A stretch of 64,000 bases of DNA, taken from Nocardioides agariphilus. GTDB taxonomy: Bacteria > Actinomycetota > Actinomycetes > Propionibacteriales > Nocardioidaceae. This document shows, in pieces, positions 51,947 through 59,186 of the stretch. Within the stretch, counting starts at the first letter, position 1, and each line of letters starts with the position of its first letter. Location: contig NZ_JADKPO010000010.1 in assembly GCF_015352445.1 (NCBI RefSeq), positions 62,001 to 126,000 of the forward strand, given 5' to 3'. The notes beneath the pieces were generated by a model. That model saw nothing but the letters and a program-made list of their open reading frames with translations, searched no databases and had not been told where the DNA came from. The translations under genes and the position numbers were made by a program.

Positions 51947-52454
51947 GCGTCGCGATCTCGAAGATCAGCTCCAGGCCGTCCTCCTCGTCCCACTGCTCGC
52001 CGTTGCGCTCGAGCCCGAACGACGCCACCAGGTTGAGCGACGGCTCGTTGTCGGGCGAGATCGAGGCTCGCAGTACGCGCACGGACGGCTCCGCGATCGC
52101 CCGGTCGAGCAACGCCTGCATCGCCGCGCGGGCATAGCCGCGGCGTCGGTAGTCGGGGTCCACCGTGTAGCCCACCTCCACCATGCCGTCGGCGTCGGGT
52201 GAGCCATGGAAGCCGGCCTTGCCGACCGCCACGCCGAGGTCCTCGTCCCAGATGATCCCGGTGACCCAGGGCTCGTCCTCGGGATGGTCGATGAGCTGCT
52301 GGGCCCGGATCCCGAACGTCGACCGGAACGACTCGGTCACGAAGATCGGCCCCAGAGGTACGGGCGAGAGGCGGTTGGCCTCGTCGAGGTCGCCCGCGGC
52401 GATGGCCGCGTGGGTCGGCTGCGAGAGATGGACGATGCGGACGCGAGGGCTCAC
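51930..52454 (-). CDS. GNAT family N-acetyltransferase
   Basis: A protein of 174 residues. Motif A is VGYTVDPDYRRRGYARAAMQ (about residues 96-115), with the acetyl-CoA R/Q-x-x-G-x-G/A loop as RRGYA, and ASISPDNEPSLNLVASFGLE (about 131-150) gives the C-terminal helix. It resembles RimJ/RimL-like acetyltransferases, so a protein or antibiotic amine is a possible substrate. GTG 52454 is chosen because TAACCT lies seven bases upstream. Confidence 0.88.
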   Translation of the reverse strand: MSPRVRIVHLSQPTHAAIAAGDLDEANRLSPVPLGPIFVTESFRSTFGIRAQQLIDHPEDEPWVTGIIWDEDLGVAVGKAGFHGSPDADGMVEVGYTVDPDYRRRGYARAAMQALLDRAIAEPSVRVLRASISPDNEPSLNLVASFGLERNGEQWDEEDGLELIFEIATLSAAT

Positions 52455-52461
52455 GGGGCCG

Positions 52462-52467
52462 AGGTTA
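52462..52467 (-). promoter_or_regulatory. -10 box, GNAT gene (leaderless)
   Basis: TAACCT on the minus strand, seven bases before GTG 52454. Confidence 0.5.
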
Positions 52468-52576
52468 GGGGGCCCGCGTGACGTCTTCACCTGGGTTTCG
52501 CCCGGGTGCTCGGGACTTGTGACCCCGGAGGCCGCCGCTATCCCTTGCTTGGGCGGCCGTGGGGGTCGCCAGTGGC

Positions 52577-52602
52577 GGAATCCCCGGACATCCGGGGAAT
52601 CC
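52577..52602 (-). terminator. Hairpin downstream of def
   Basis: GGAATCCCCGGA and TCCGGGGAATCC flank CA and pair at 11 of 12 positions. The hairpin lies 12 bases after the def stop on the minus strand. No U-run follows, so it is a factor-assisted or weak intrinsic terminator. The rest of the 160-bp spacer shows no gene. Confidence 0.45.
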
Positions 52603-52614
52603 GACAAGGGCGAG

Positions 52615-53202
52615 TCACCCCGCCGGCCAGTCCGGCGGGAAGTCGTCGGCGACCTTCTCCTGGGCCTTGGCCAGCTTCTTGCGGGCCTTGGCGGAGATCC
52701 GGTCGGCGAACACGGTGCCGTGGGTGTGGTCGGTCTCGTGCTGGAGGCAGCGGGCGAGCAGGCCCTCCCCGTCGAACGTCACGGGCGAGCCGTCGAGGCC
52801 CGTGCCGGTGACTCGCGCGGTGGCAGGACGGGCGCAGTCGACGAAGGCCCCAGGGAACGACAGGCAGCCCTCCTCAGCCTCGTCGAGCCGGCGGTCCTTG
52901 CCCTCGGGCAAGGTGACCACCGGGTTGCAGACCACCCCGACGGTGCGGTCGCCCGAGTCGTCGGGGCAGTCGAAGACGAACACCCGTAGGTCGACCCCTA
53001 CCTGGCACGCCGCGAGGCCGACGCCGTCGGCGGCGTACATGGTTGCGGTCATGTCGGCGACGAGCGCACGCAAGGACTCGTCGTAGGCCGTCACGTGGGC
53101 CTGCGGTCGGTGCATCACGGGGGTGCCCCACCGGGTCATCGGGCGGACGGTGCCGCCCTCGGGGAGGGGGCCGTACGGCGCGTGGACGACGTCGGAGGCC
53201 AT
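52615..53202 (-). CDS. def: Peptide deformylase
   Basis: A protein of 195 residues that removes the formyl group from new polypeptides. All three motifs are present: GVGLAACQVG (about 60-69), EEGCLSFPG (about 109-117) with the metal Cys, and LQHETDHTHG (about 150-159), where HExxH reads HETDH. The open frame runs far upstream over the acyl-CoA dehydrogenase gene, but the ATG at 53202 begins the conserved region and follows TAGGCT by eight bases. Confidence 0.94.
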   Translation of the reverse strand: MASDVVHAPYGPLPEGGTVRPMTRWGTPVMHRPQAHVTAYDESLRALVADMTATMYAADGVGLAACQVGVDLRVFVFDCPDDSGDRTVGVVCNPVVTLPEGKDRRLDEAEEGCLSFPGAFVDCARPATARVTGTGLDGSPVTFDGEGLLARCLQHETDHTHGTVFADRISAKARKKLAKAQEKVADDFPPDWPAG

Positions 53203-53210
53203 GGGCCGCA

Positions 53211-53216
53211 AGCCTA
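53211..53216 (-). promoter_or_regulatory. -10 box, def (leaderless)
   Basis: TAGGCT on the minus strand, eight bases before ATG 53202. Confidence 0.5.
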
Positions 53217-53270
53217 GGGGAGGGGTGATCGGGTTGTGAGCAGAGCCACGGGGCGAGGTGCTGACGGGCA

Positions 53271-53291
53271 ACTGTAACTCGGAGTTACAGT
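53271..53291. promoter_or_regulatory. Palindromic operator overlapping the acyl-CoA dehydrogenase promoter
   Basis: ACTGTAACTC and GAGTTACAGT form a perfect 10+10 inverted repeat around one G. The last six bases are the -10 box TACAGT (53286-53291), and the ATG at 53299 is seven bases further. A dimeric repressor bound here would cover the promoter. The shape suits a TetR-type fatty-acid regulator, but no regulator gene is adjacent. Confidence 0.75.
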
Positions 53292-53298
53292 AAGTCGC

Positions 53299-54639
53299 AT
53301 GAGCCCTCATGGCGTCTCGTCCCGCGACAGCAGGGACCCCATCGGCTACGCCGTCGCCGCGGTCAACCGCCTGGCGCAGAGCGAGCTGCTCGACCGCCTC
53401 GGCATCCGGAGGCGGGCCGAGAAGGCGGTCTTCACCATCACCCGCAGCGGCTTCCGTACGGCGACCACAGCCGGCCGCGCGTTCGCCAAGGCCGGTCAGC
53501 GCGGGCGCGCTGGTGCCAGACCAGGTGCCTCGTCCACCCACGGGGTCTTCGACCTCACCCCCTCCGAGGACGAGCAGATGCTGGTCGACGTCGTCTCCGA
53601 GCTGGCCGCAGAGGTGGTCCGTCCGGCTGCCGCCGAGGCCGACGCCGCCTGCGCCACGCCGGAGGTGGTCTTGAAGGCCGGCAATGAGCTCGGCCTGACC
53701 ATCCTCGGCGTGCCCGAGTCGCTCGGCGGACTGTCCGAGGAGCGCACGGCCGTCGCCGGCACCCTGGTCGCGGAGGCGCTGGCCAAGGGCGACCTCGGCA
53801 TCGCGGTCGCAGCCCTGGCTCCGGGTTCGGTGGCCACCGCGATCTCGCTGTGGGGCACCGACGAGCAGCAGGCGACGTACCTCCCGGCGTTCACGGGAGA
53901 CGACCCGGCTGCGGCAGCGATCGCGCTGACCGAGCCCACCGTCTTGTTCGACGCCCTCGAGCCGGCGACGACGGCGCGGCGCACCGCCCAGGGCTACGTG
54001 CTCGACGGTGTGAAGTCGCTCGTGCCTCGCGGGGCGGACGCCGACCTGTTCCTCGTGGGTGCTCGCCTCGAGGACGGCAACTGCGCGCTCTTCCTCATCG
54101 AGGCAGGCACATCCGGTCTCGAGGTCGAGGCCGAGCCGGCGATGGGGGTCCGCGCCGCATCCTTGACCCGGCTGTCGCTCGACGGCGTCGAGGTCTCCGA
54201 GGCAGCCCTCCTGGGGGAGGGCGACGGCACGACGTACGTCGAGTGCGTGCGGCTCTCCCGCCTCGCCTGGTGTGCGCTGGCCGTCGGCACCGCTCAGGCG
54301 GTCCTCGACCACGTGGTGCCCTACGTCAAGGAGCGCGAGGCGTTCGGCGAGCCGGTGGCCCACCGCCAGTCGGTCGCCTTCCTCGTCGCCGACATGGCCA
54401 TCGAGCTGCAGGCGATGCGCCTGTTGACCTACAAGGCAGCAGCGCGGGTGGCGGCCGGCAAGGACGCGAGCCGTGAGATCGGCCTGGCCCGTCAGCTCTG
54501 TGCGAGCAAGGGGATGAGGATCGGGCTCGACGGCGTGCAGCTGCTCGGCGGCCACGGGTTCGTCAAGGAGCACCCGGTGGAGCGGTGGTACCGCGACCTG
54601 AGAGCCATCGGCCTGATGGAAGGCGGTGTCCTCGTATGA
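53299..54639 (+). CDS. Acyl-CoA dehydrogenase with N-terminal extension
   Basis: A protein of 446 residues. The first ~90 residues are an extra basic segment (AAVNRLAQSELLDRLGIRRR). The acyl-CoA dehydrogenase fold follows from TPSEDEQMLVDVVSELAAEV (about 92). FAD/substrate landmarks are LTILGVPESLGGLSEERTA, IALTEP (about 209), REAFGEPVAHRQSVAFLVAD (about 344) and QLLGGHGFVKEHPVERWYRD (about 414). The protein ends soon after at LMEGGVLV, so the usual last helix is missing, although a Glu remains near the catalytic-base position. It is coupled to the next dehydrogenase by ATGA, suggesting a heteromeric enzyme. Confidence 0.9.
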   Translation: MSPHGVSSRDSRDPIGYAVAAVNRLAQSELLDRLGIRRRAEKAVFTITRSGFRTATTAGRAFAKAGQRGRAGARPGASSTHGVFDLTPSEDEQMLVDVVSELAAEVVRPAAAEADAACATPEVVLKAGNELGLTILGVPESLGGLSEERTAVAGTLVAEALAKGDLGIAVAALAPGSVATAISLWGTDEQQATYLPAFTGDDPAAAAIALTEPTVLFDALEPATTARRTAQGYVLDGVKSLVPRGADADLFLVGARLEDGNCALFLIEAGTSGLEVEAEPAMGVRAASLTRLSLDGVEVSEAALLGEGDGTTYVECVRLSRLAWCALAVGTAQAVLDHVVPYVKEREAFGEPVAHRQSVAFLVADMAIELQAMRLLTYKAAARVAAGKDASREIGLARQLCASKGMRIGLDGVQLLGGHGFVKEHPVERWYRDLRAIGLMEGGVLV

Positions 54640-55862
54640 CCATCTGGCTCGACGACCCCAAGAAGCTGGTTCCGCTGCGCGACCAGGCCCACCAGGTCGC
54701 GATGAACATGCTGCGGCCGATCTCCCGCAAGTACGACGCGGCGGAGCACGAGTACCCCAAGGAGCTCGACCTGCTCGCGGCGATGATCGACGGCCTCTCG
54801 GAGTCCGGCGCCAGCAACGGCGCGGGCGCCGCCGGAGTCAGGCGCGACGAGAAGGAGAAGCCCGAGGCAGGCGTCAAGAACGGCACCAACCTCGCCTCCG
54901 TGCTCGGCATCGCCGAGATGTGCTGGGGCGACGTCGGACTGCTGCTGTCGCTGCCGCGGCAAGGACTTGGCAACTCGGCCATCGCGTCGGTCGCCAGCCC
55001 GGAGCAGCAGGAGCGGTTCGCGGGCGTGTGGGCGGCGATGGCGATCACGGAGCCCGGCACCGGCTCCGACTCGGCCAACATCGCGACGACCGCGGTGCGC
55101 GACGGCGACGAGTACGTCCTGAACGGCGAGAAGATCTTCGTCACCTCAGGTGAGCGTGCCGACGCCGTCGTGGTGTGGGCAACGCTCGACAAGACGCAGG
55201 GCCGGGCGGCGATCAAGAGCTTCGTGGTGCCCAAGGGCACGCCTGGCATGACCGTCGAGCGGCTCGAGCACAAGCTCGGCATCAAGGCCTCCGACACCGC
55301 CACGATCCGCTTCGAGGACTGCCGCGTGCCGGCCGAGAACCTGCTCGGCTCGGCCGACATCGACGCCGGCACGTCGGGGCAGGGCTTCGGTGGTGCGATG
55401 GCGACCTTCGACAACACCCGTCCCCTGGTGGCGGCGATGGCGGTCGGCTGCGCTCGCGCCGCCCTCGACCTCACGCGGGACCTGCTGGAGCAGGCCGGGG
55501 TGAGCATCGACTACGACCGCCCGGCTCAGGTGCAGTCGGCCGCCGCCGCGAAGTACGTGCAGATGGAGGCCGACTGGGAGGGTTCTCGCCTGCTCATGCT
55601 CCAGGCCGCCTGGATGGCCGACAACGGCAAGCCCAACTCGCTGGAGGCGTCCATGGCCAAGGCGAAGGCCGGTCGGGTCGGTTCGGACATCACGCTCTCG
55701 TGCGTCGAGCTGTGCGGCAGCGTGGGCTACGCCGAGAGCGAGCTACTGGAGAAGTGGAGCCGCGACTCCAAGATCCTCGACATCTTCGAGGGCACCCAGC
55801 AGATCCAGCAGCTGATCGTGGCCCGCCGGGTCCTCGGGCTGACCAGCGCCGAGCTGAGGTAG
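54636..55862 (+). CDS. Acyl-CoA dehydrogenase
   Basis: A protein of 408 residues with a complete fold. FAD-site motifs are MAITEPGTGSDSANIATTAV (about 144-163) and FVTSGERADAVVVWA (about 180). The catalytic-base Glu is in DIFEGTQQIQQLIVAR (about 381-396). An insert rich in Gly/Ala/Lys (GASNGAGAAGVRRDEKEKPE, about 58-77) sits in the N-terminal helical domain. It oxidises an acyl-CoA to the enoyl-CoA, passing electrons to ETF. It is translationally coupled to the partner upstream and shares its palindromic operator. Confidence 0.94.
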   Translation: MTIWLDDPKKLVPLRDQAHQVAMNMLRPISRKYDAAEHEYPKELDLLAAMIDGLSESGASNGAGAAGVRRDEKEKPEAGVKNGTNLASVLGIAEMCWGDVGLLLSLPRQGLGNSAIASVASPEQQERFAGVWAAMAITEPGTGSDSANIATTAVRDGDEYVLNGEKIFVTSGERADAVVVWATLDKTQGRAAIKSFVVPKGTPGMTVERLEHKLGIKASDTATIRFEDCRVPAENLLGSADIDAGTSGQGFGGAMATFDNTRPLVAAMAVGCARAALDLTRDLLEQAGVSIDYDRPAQVQSAAAAKYVQMEADWEGSRLLMLQAAWMADNGKPNSLEASMAKAKAGRVGSDITLSCVELCGSVGYAESELLEKWSRDSKILDIFEGTQQIQQLIVARRVLGLTSAELR

Positions 55863-55867
55863 CCCGC

Positions 55868-56635
55868 TCAGCGGGGGCGCACCGGGTCCTCGACCGAGTA
55901 GGGGATGTCGACGCCGACCTGCAGTGGTATCCGGAAGTGGTGCACGCGGGCCCGCTCGGGGTCGAGGGTCTGCTGGCGTCCGGTGCTGATCTTGTGGACG
56001 GTGCTGGTCAGCCGCGCGCACCTGTAGCGCACGATCGACTTGGGTCGGTTGGCCCAGCGCTGGTCCTCGAGCGCCAGCAGGTCCTCGCGGGCCCAGCGGC
56101 GGGTGTGCTGCTCCAGCACCGGGCGGGCCGGGTCGTGGCCGGTCGTGTCGACGTTGAAGTTGAGGAACCGCAGGCGCGGAGCCTCGGCCTCCTGGGTGAC
56201 CTGGCGGATGCCGGAGTAGCCCCGAAGCACGATGTACTCGTCGACGTCGATGAACGCCAGCCAGCCCCGCCCGCGCTCTCCGGCGGCGTAGGGCGCCATG
56301 ATCTCGGGGATGCGCTGGTGCTGGCGCCACGACAGGGGATCGTGCCCGCGGATCTGCTTGGCGGCGATCTGCTCGGCGTGCTGGCGCTGCCACTCGGCAC
56401 GCAGCAGCTGGTACTGGCCCGGGGTCAGGCCGTCGGCGTAGATGCCGATCTCGGGTCGCGGGTGCACCGTAACGACGGCGGGTACCTCGAGCGACCTCAG
56501 GGTCGCCTCGGTGCCGTCGACGTCGCCGTCGAGCACGATCTGGAAGTCGTCGAAGCCGAGCTCCGCGTGGTAGTCGACCCACTCGCCGATCTTGTGGGCG
56601 TCGCCGCGGGTCATGGTCACGATCGTGTGCGGCAC
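55868..56635 (-). CDS. Glycosyltransferase family 2/92-like protein
   Basis: A protein of 255 residues. It starts TIVTMTRGDAHKIGEWVDYH, the nucleotide-sugar strand of the GT2_4/GT92 group, then FQIVLDGDVDGTE (about 31-43) and the metal-binding AFIDVDEYIVLRG (about 147-159, DxD as DVD). The C-terminal HHFRIP may supply the late His. It would add a sugar to a surface glycan. GTG 56635 follows TAAGGT by six bases. It sits downstream of the larger glycosyltransferase gene on the same strand. Confidence 0.85.
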   Translation of the reverse strand: MPHTIVTMTRGDAHKIGEWVDYHAELGFDDFQIVLDGDVDGTEATLRSLEVPAVVTVHPRPEIGIYADGLTPGQYQLLRAEWQRQHAEQIAAKQIRGHDPLSWRQHQRIPEIMAPYAAGERGRGWLAFIDVDEYIVLRGYSGIRQVTQEAEAPRLRFLNFNVDTTGHDPARPVLEQHTRRWAREDLLALEDQRWANRPKSIVRYRCARLTSTVHKISTGRQQTLDPERARVHHFRIPLQVGVDIPYSVEDPVRPR

Positions 56636-56641
56636 ACGGCG

Positions 56642-56647
56642 ACCTTA
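56642..56647 (-). promoter_or_regulatory. -10 box, glycosyltransferase 55868-56635 (leaderless)
   Basis: TAAGGT on the minus strand, six bases before GTG 56635. Confidence 0.5.
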
Positions 56648-56655
56648 GTCGGGCC

Positions 56656-59160
56656 TCACCCGTCCAGAGAGGTGACCTCGGGGCCGGCGTAGGCGAGCAG
56701 CGACTCGCGTCCGTCGAGCCCGAAGTACGCCGCCAGCGCGATCGCCTCAGCCCGTGACGGGTCGGCGCGCATCCGCTCGAGGTCGAGCACGATCGGACCT
56801 GCTGCGAGAGCCCGCGTGGCAAACGGGTGCCGGGCGTTGAGCACCCGCCTCAGCTCTCCGGCGGCGTCCGGCGTGAGCCGGTCAGCCGCTCGTCGCCAGA
56901 CCAGGGCTGCCGGCTCGTCGGAGAGGTGGGCTCCCACGGCGCGGCCGTCCAGGTCGACGTCGGCGAGCTCGGCGGCGTCCTCCGCACCACGGTCGTCGTC
57001 ACCGGCGAGCAGCACGACACGGCGTACGTCGCGCAGCAGGTCCGGCAGGGCCAGCGGGTTGTCAGGGTCCACGAGGACGTGGACATCGCCCACGGAGACG
57101 CTGGTCGCGACTGCGGCCGACGCACGGACAGGCGGGTACGGCGGGTGAGGGGCCTGCTGTCGGGCGCGCGCGGCCTCCACGAAGGGCGCCGCCCGCTTCA
57201 CCCAGGCGTCGTGCACCTCCTCGGGGCTGGCGCCGGCGAGGATGCGGCCGAAGACGTCGGAGAGCAGCTCGCGAAGGCCGTCGCGCATCGCGGTGAAGTC
57301 GGGGGAGTCGGGGGTGAGGCCGATCAGTCCCGTGAAGCGCGCATCGCCCGGCACGTTGGGTCGGAAGTCGACGGGCAGACCGAGGCTGGTGGCGGGGAGG
57401 TAGGCATGCAGCCGACTGGTGACCACGCGCTCCAGCCGCCGCTGGTAGGTCTCGAGCAGCTCGACCGCGGCGCGGATGCCGGTGACCAGCTCGAGGTCGC
57501 GGTTGACGGCCTGGGCGTTCTCGAACCGCTCGACGGGCCGGCCGGGGGGTAGGCCCTCGGGGTCCTCCAGGTCGACGACCCCGACGGCTCGAGCGTCACT
57601 GCGGTCCAGCGAGTCGAGCGCCGGGAAGACCGCGTCGACGGTCGTGGTCACGCAGCCGGTGAAGAAGGCGTCCACGCCGGCGCTGAGCAGCACGTCGACC
57701 GTCGCCCAGTCGCGGCACCCGACCGGACCGTTGTCCCGGAGGTAGGCCAGCGTCGGCTCGTCGAGTGCGTCGAGCGCGTGCAGGTGGAAGGAGAAGAACA
57801 ACGGCCGCAGCGCGGCGTTGTAGGGCAGGCCGTAGCGCAGCCCGAACGAGGTGTGCAGGTGCCATCCGAACGCCGGCAGCCAGGTGCCGTCGTCGACGGG
57901 GTCGCCCTGGCTGAAGTCTCGGCTGACCGGCACCAGGTGCACCCGTCGCGGCTCGGTGCGGATCCGGAGCTCGGGGCGCACCCGGGCCTGGAGGTCGCTC
58001 GCGAGCTCTCCGAGCCCGTCGACGCCGCTGAACTCCACGTCGCTGAACCGCGCGAGGTTGCCGAGCAATGCCAGCGTCTGCACGTAGTCGCCGATGTTCT
58101 TCGAACCCCGGGGCCGGTCGGGCTGGCGGTAGTGGAAGACGCCCACCTGGATCGCGTCAGCCGGGGGCTCAGGCCACGCGACCGGGTGTGTCCAGGCGCG
58201 CAGGTGGTCGAGCCGGCGCCGTTTGCCGCCCTCGAGCTCGGCGGGGTCGCGGCGCTCGGCTGCCTCCACCAGGTCGCGGGCGACATCGGGGTGGCCGGTC
58301 ACGATGAACCGCCCGGCCAGCCGGATCAGGTCAGCGGTGGGCAAGGACGCCGGCCGGCGCCCGATCGCCACCGCCTTGGCGACCGACTCGGGGGTGTTGC
58401 GCCGCAGCGCGCGCTCGGCCCGGTTGAACGCCCCGTGCCTGGCCCCGTCCTTGTTCTCGCGACCGGAGGGCTCCTCGCCCACCGACGGGAGCCTCTCGAC
58501 CACGGTCACCGGTCGCCCCTCGAACCAGCTGGCCACGGTCTCCTTGCTGGCGTCGCCGCTGCGGGCCGAGGTGTAGGCCTTGCCGCTCTTGCCCCCGTGG
58601 TGCACGAGCACGTCCTCGTAGTCGCGGACCGCCGCGACCCGGTAGCCCTCGCGCAGGAGACGTGCCTCGAGTCCCGTGACCGACCACCACCACTGGTAGG
58701 TCTCGTCCAGCCCGGCGCCCCACACGTGACGATCCACCAAGAAGCAGAACCCGTCGGCCCGCGACCACGCACCGCCGGTGATGTAGCGCAGGCCCGTCGC
58801 GCCTTCCTCGTGGGCGGCGAGCATCCGGGTCAGCCAGTCGGGGTCGAGCACCTCGCAGTCGGTGTTGAGGAGCAGGACATGCGTGGCGTCGCGAGGAGCC
58901 ATGGCGACGCCGATGTTGCAGCCCTCGGCGAAGAAGGTGTTGCGGTCGAGCAGCGCCAGCCGGTTGATCCGGCCCCGGAACCGCTGCGCGGTCCACCACA
59001 GCTTGGTCGCCCGGGAGCTGTTGTTGTCGACGACGACGATCTCGTAGTCCACCCCGCGGGTGCGCCGCACGGACGCCAGCATCTTCTTGGCGTAGTCGAG
59101 CGCGTTGTAGCTGACCACGACGATGGCCACCTTGGTGGCCACCTCCGGCGCGTTGTCCAT
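56656..59160 (-). CDS. Fusion: GT2 glycosyltransferase plus polysaccharide pyruvyltransferase-like domain
   Basis: A protein of 834 residues. Residues 1-230 are a GT-A glycosyltransferase: VAIVVVSYNALDYAKKMLAS, EIVVVDNNSS, FFAEGCNIGVAMAP and the metal motif LLLNTDCEVLDPDWL. Residues about 330-620 look like a polysaccharide pyruvyltransferase: KNIGDYVQTLALLGNL, VGCRDWATVDVLLSAGVDAF and SRLHAYLPATSLGLPVDF. The last ~180 residues are a Rossmann-like region (VGDVHVLVDPDN, VVLLAGDDD) I cannot assign. It would build and modify an exopolysaccharide. ATG 59160 follows TAGCCT by seven bases. Confidence 0.85.
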   Translation of the reverse strand: MDNAPEVATKVAIVVVSYNALDYAKKMLASVRRTRGVDYEIVVVDNNSSRATKLWWTAQRFRGRINRLALLDRNTFFAEGCNIGVAMAPRDATHVLLLNTDCEVLDPDWLTRMLAAHEEGATGLRYITGGAWSRADGFCFLVDRHVWGAGLDETYQWWWSVTGLEARLLREGYRVAAVRDYEDVLVHHGGKSGKAYTSARSGDASKETVASWFEGRPVTVVERLPSVGEEPSGRENKDGARHGAFNRAERALRRNTPESVAKAVAIGRRPASLPTADLIRLAGRFIVTGHPDVARDLVEAAERRDPAELEGGKRRRLDHLRAWTHPVAWPEPPADAIQVGVFHYRQPDRPRGSKNIGDYVQTLALLGNLARFSDVEFSGVDGLGELASDLQARVRPELRIRTEPRRVHLVPVSRDFSQGDPVDDGTWLPAFGWHLHTSFGLRYGLPYNAALRPLFFSFHLHALDALDEPTLAYLRDNGPVGCRDWATVDVLLSAGVDAFFTGCVTTTVDAVFPALDSLDRSDARAVGVVDLEDPEGLPPGRPVERFENAQAVNRDLELVTGIRAAVELLETYQRRLERVVTSRLHAYLPATSLGLPVDFRPNVPGDARFTGLIGLTPDSPDFTAMRDGLRELLSDVFGRILAGASPEEVHDAWVKRAAPFVEAARARQQAPHPPYPPVRASAAVATSVSVGDVHVLVDPDNPLALPDLLRDVRRVVLLAGDDDRGAEDAAELADVDLDGRAVGAHLSDEPAALVWRRAADRLTPDAAGELRRVLNARHPFATRALAAGPIVLDLERMRADPSRAEAIALAAYFGLDGRESLLAYAGPEVTSLDG

Positions 59161-59167
59161 GCGCCAG

Positions 59168-59173
59168 AGGCTA
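59168..59173 (-). promoter_or_regulatory. -10 box, GT2-pyruvyltransferase gene (leaderless)
   Basis: TAGCCT on the minus strand, seven bases before ATG 59160. Confidence 0.5.
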
Positions 59174-59186
59174 CGGATGGGCGGGG

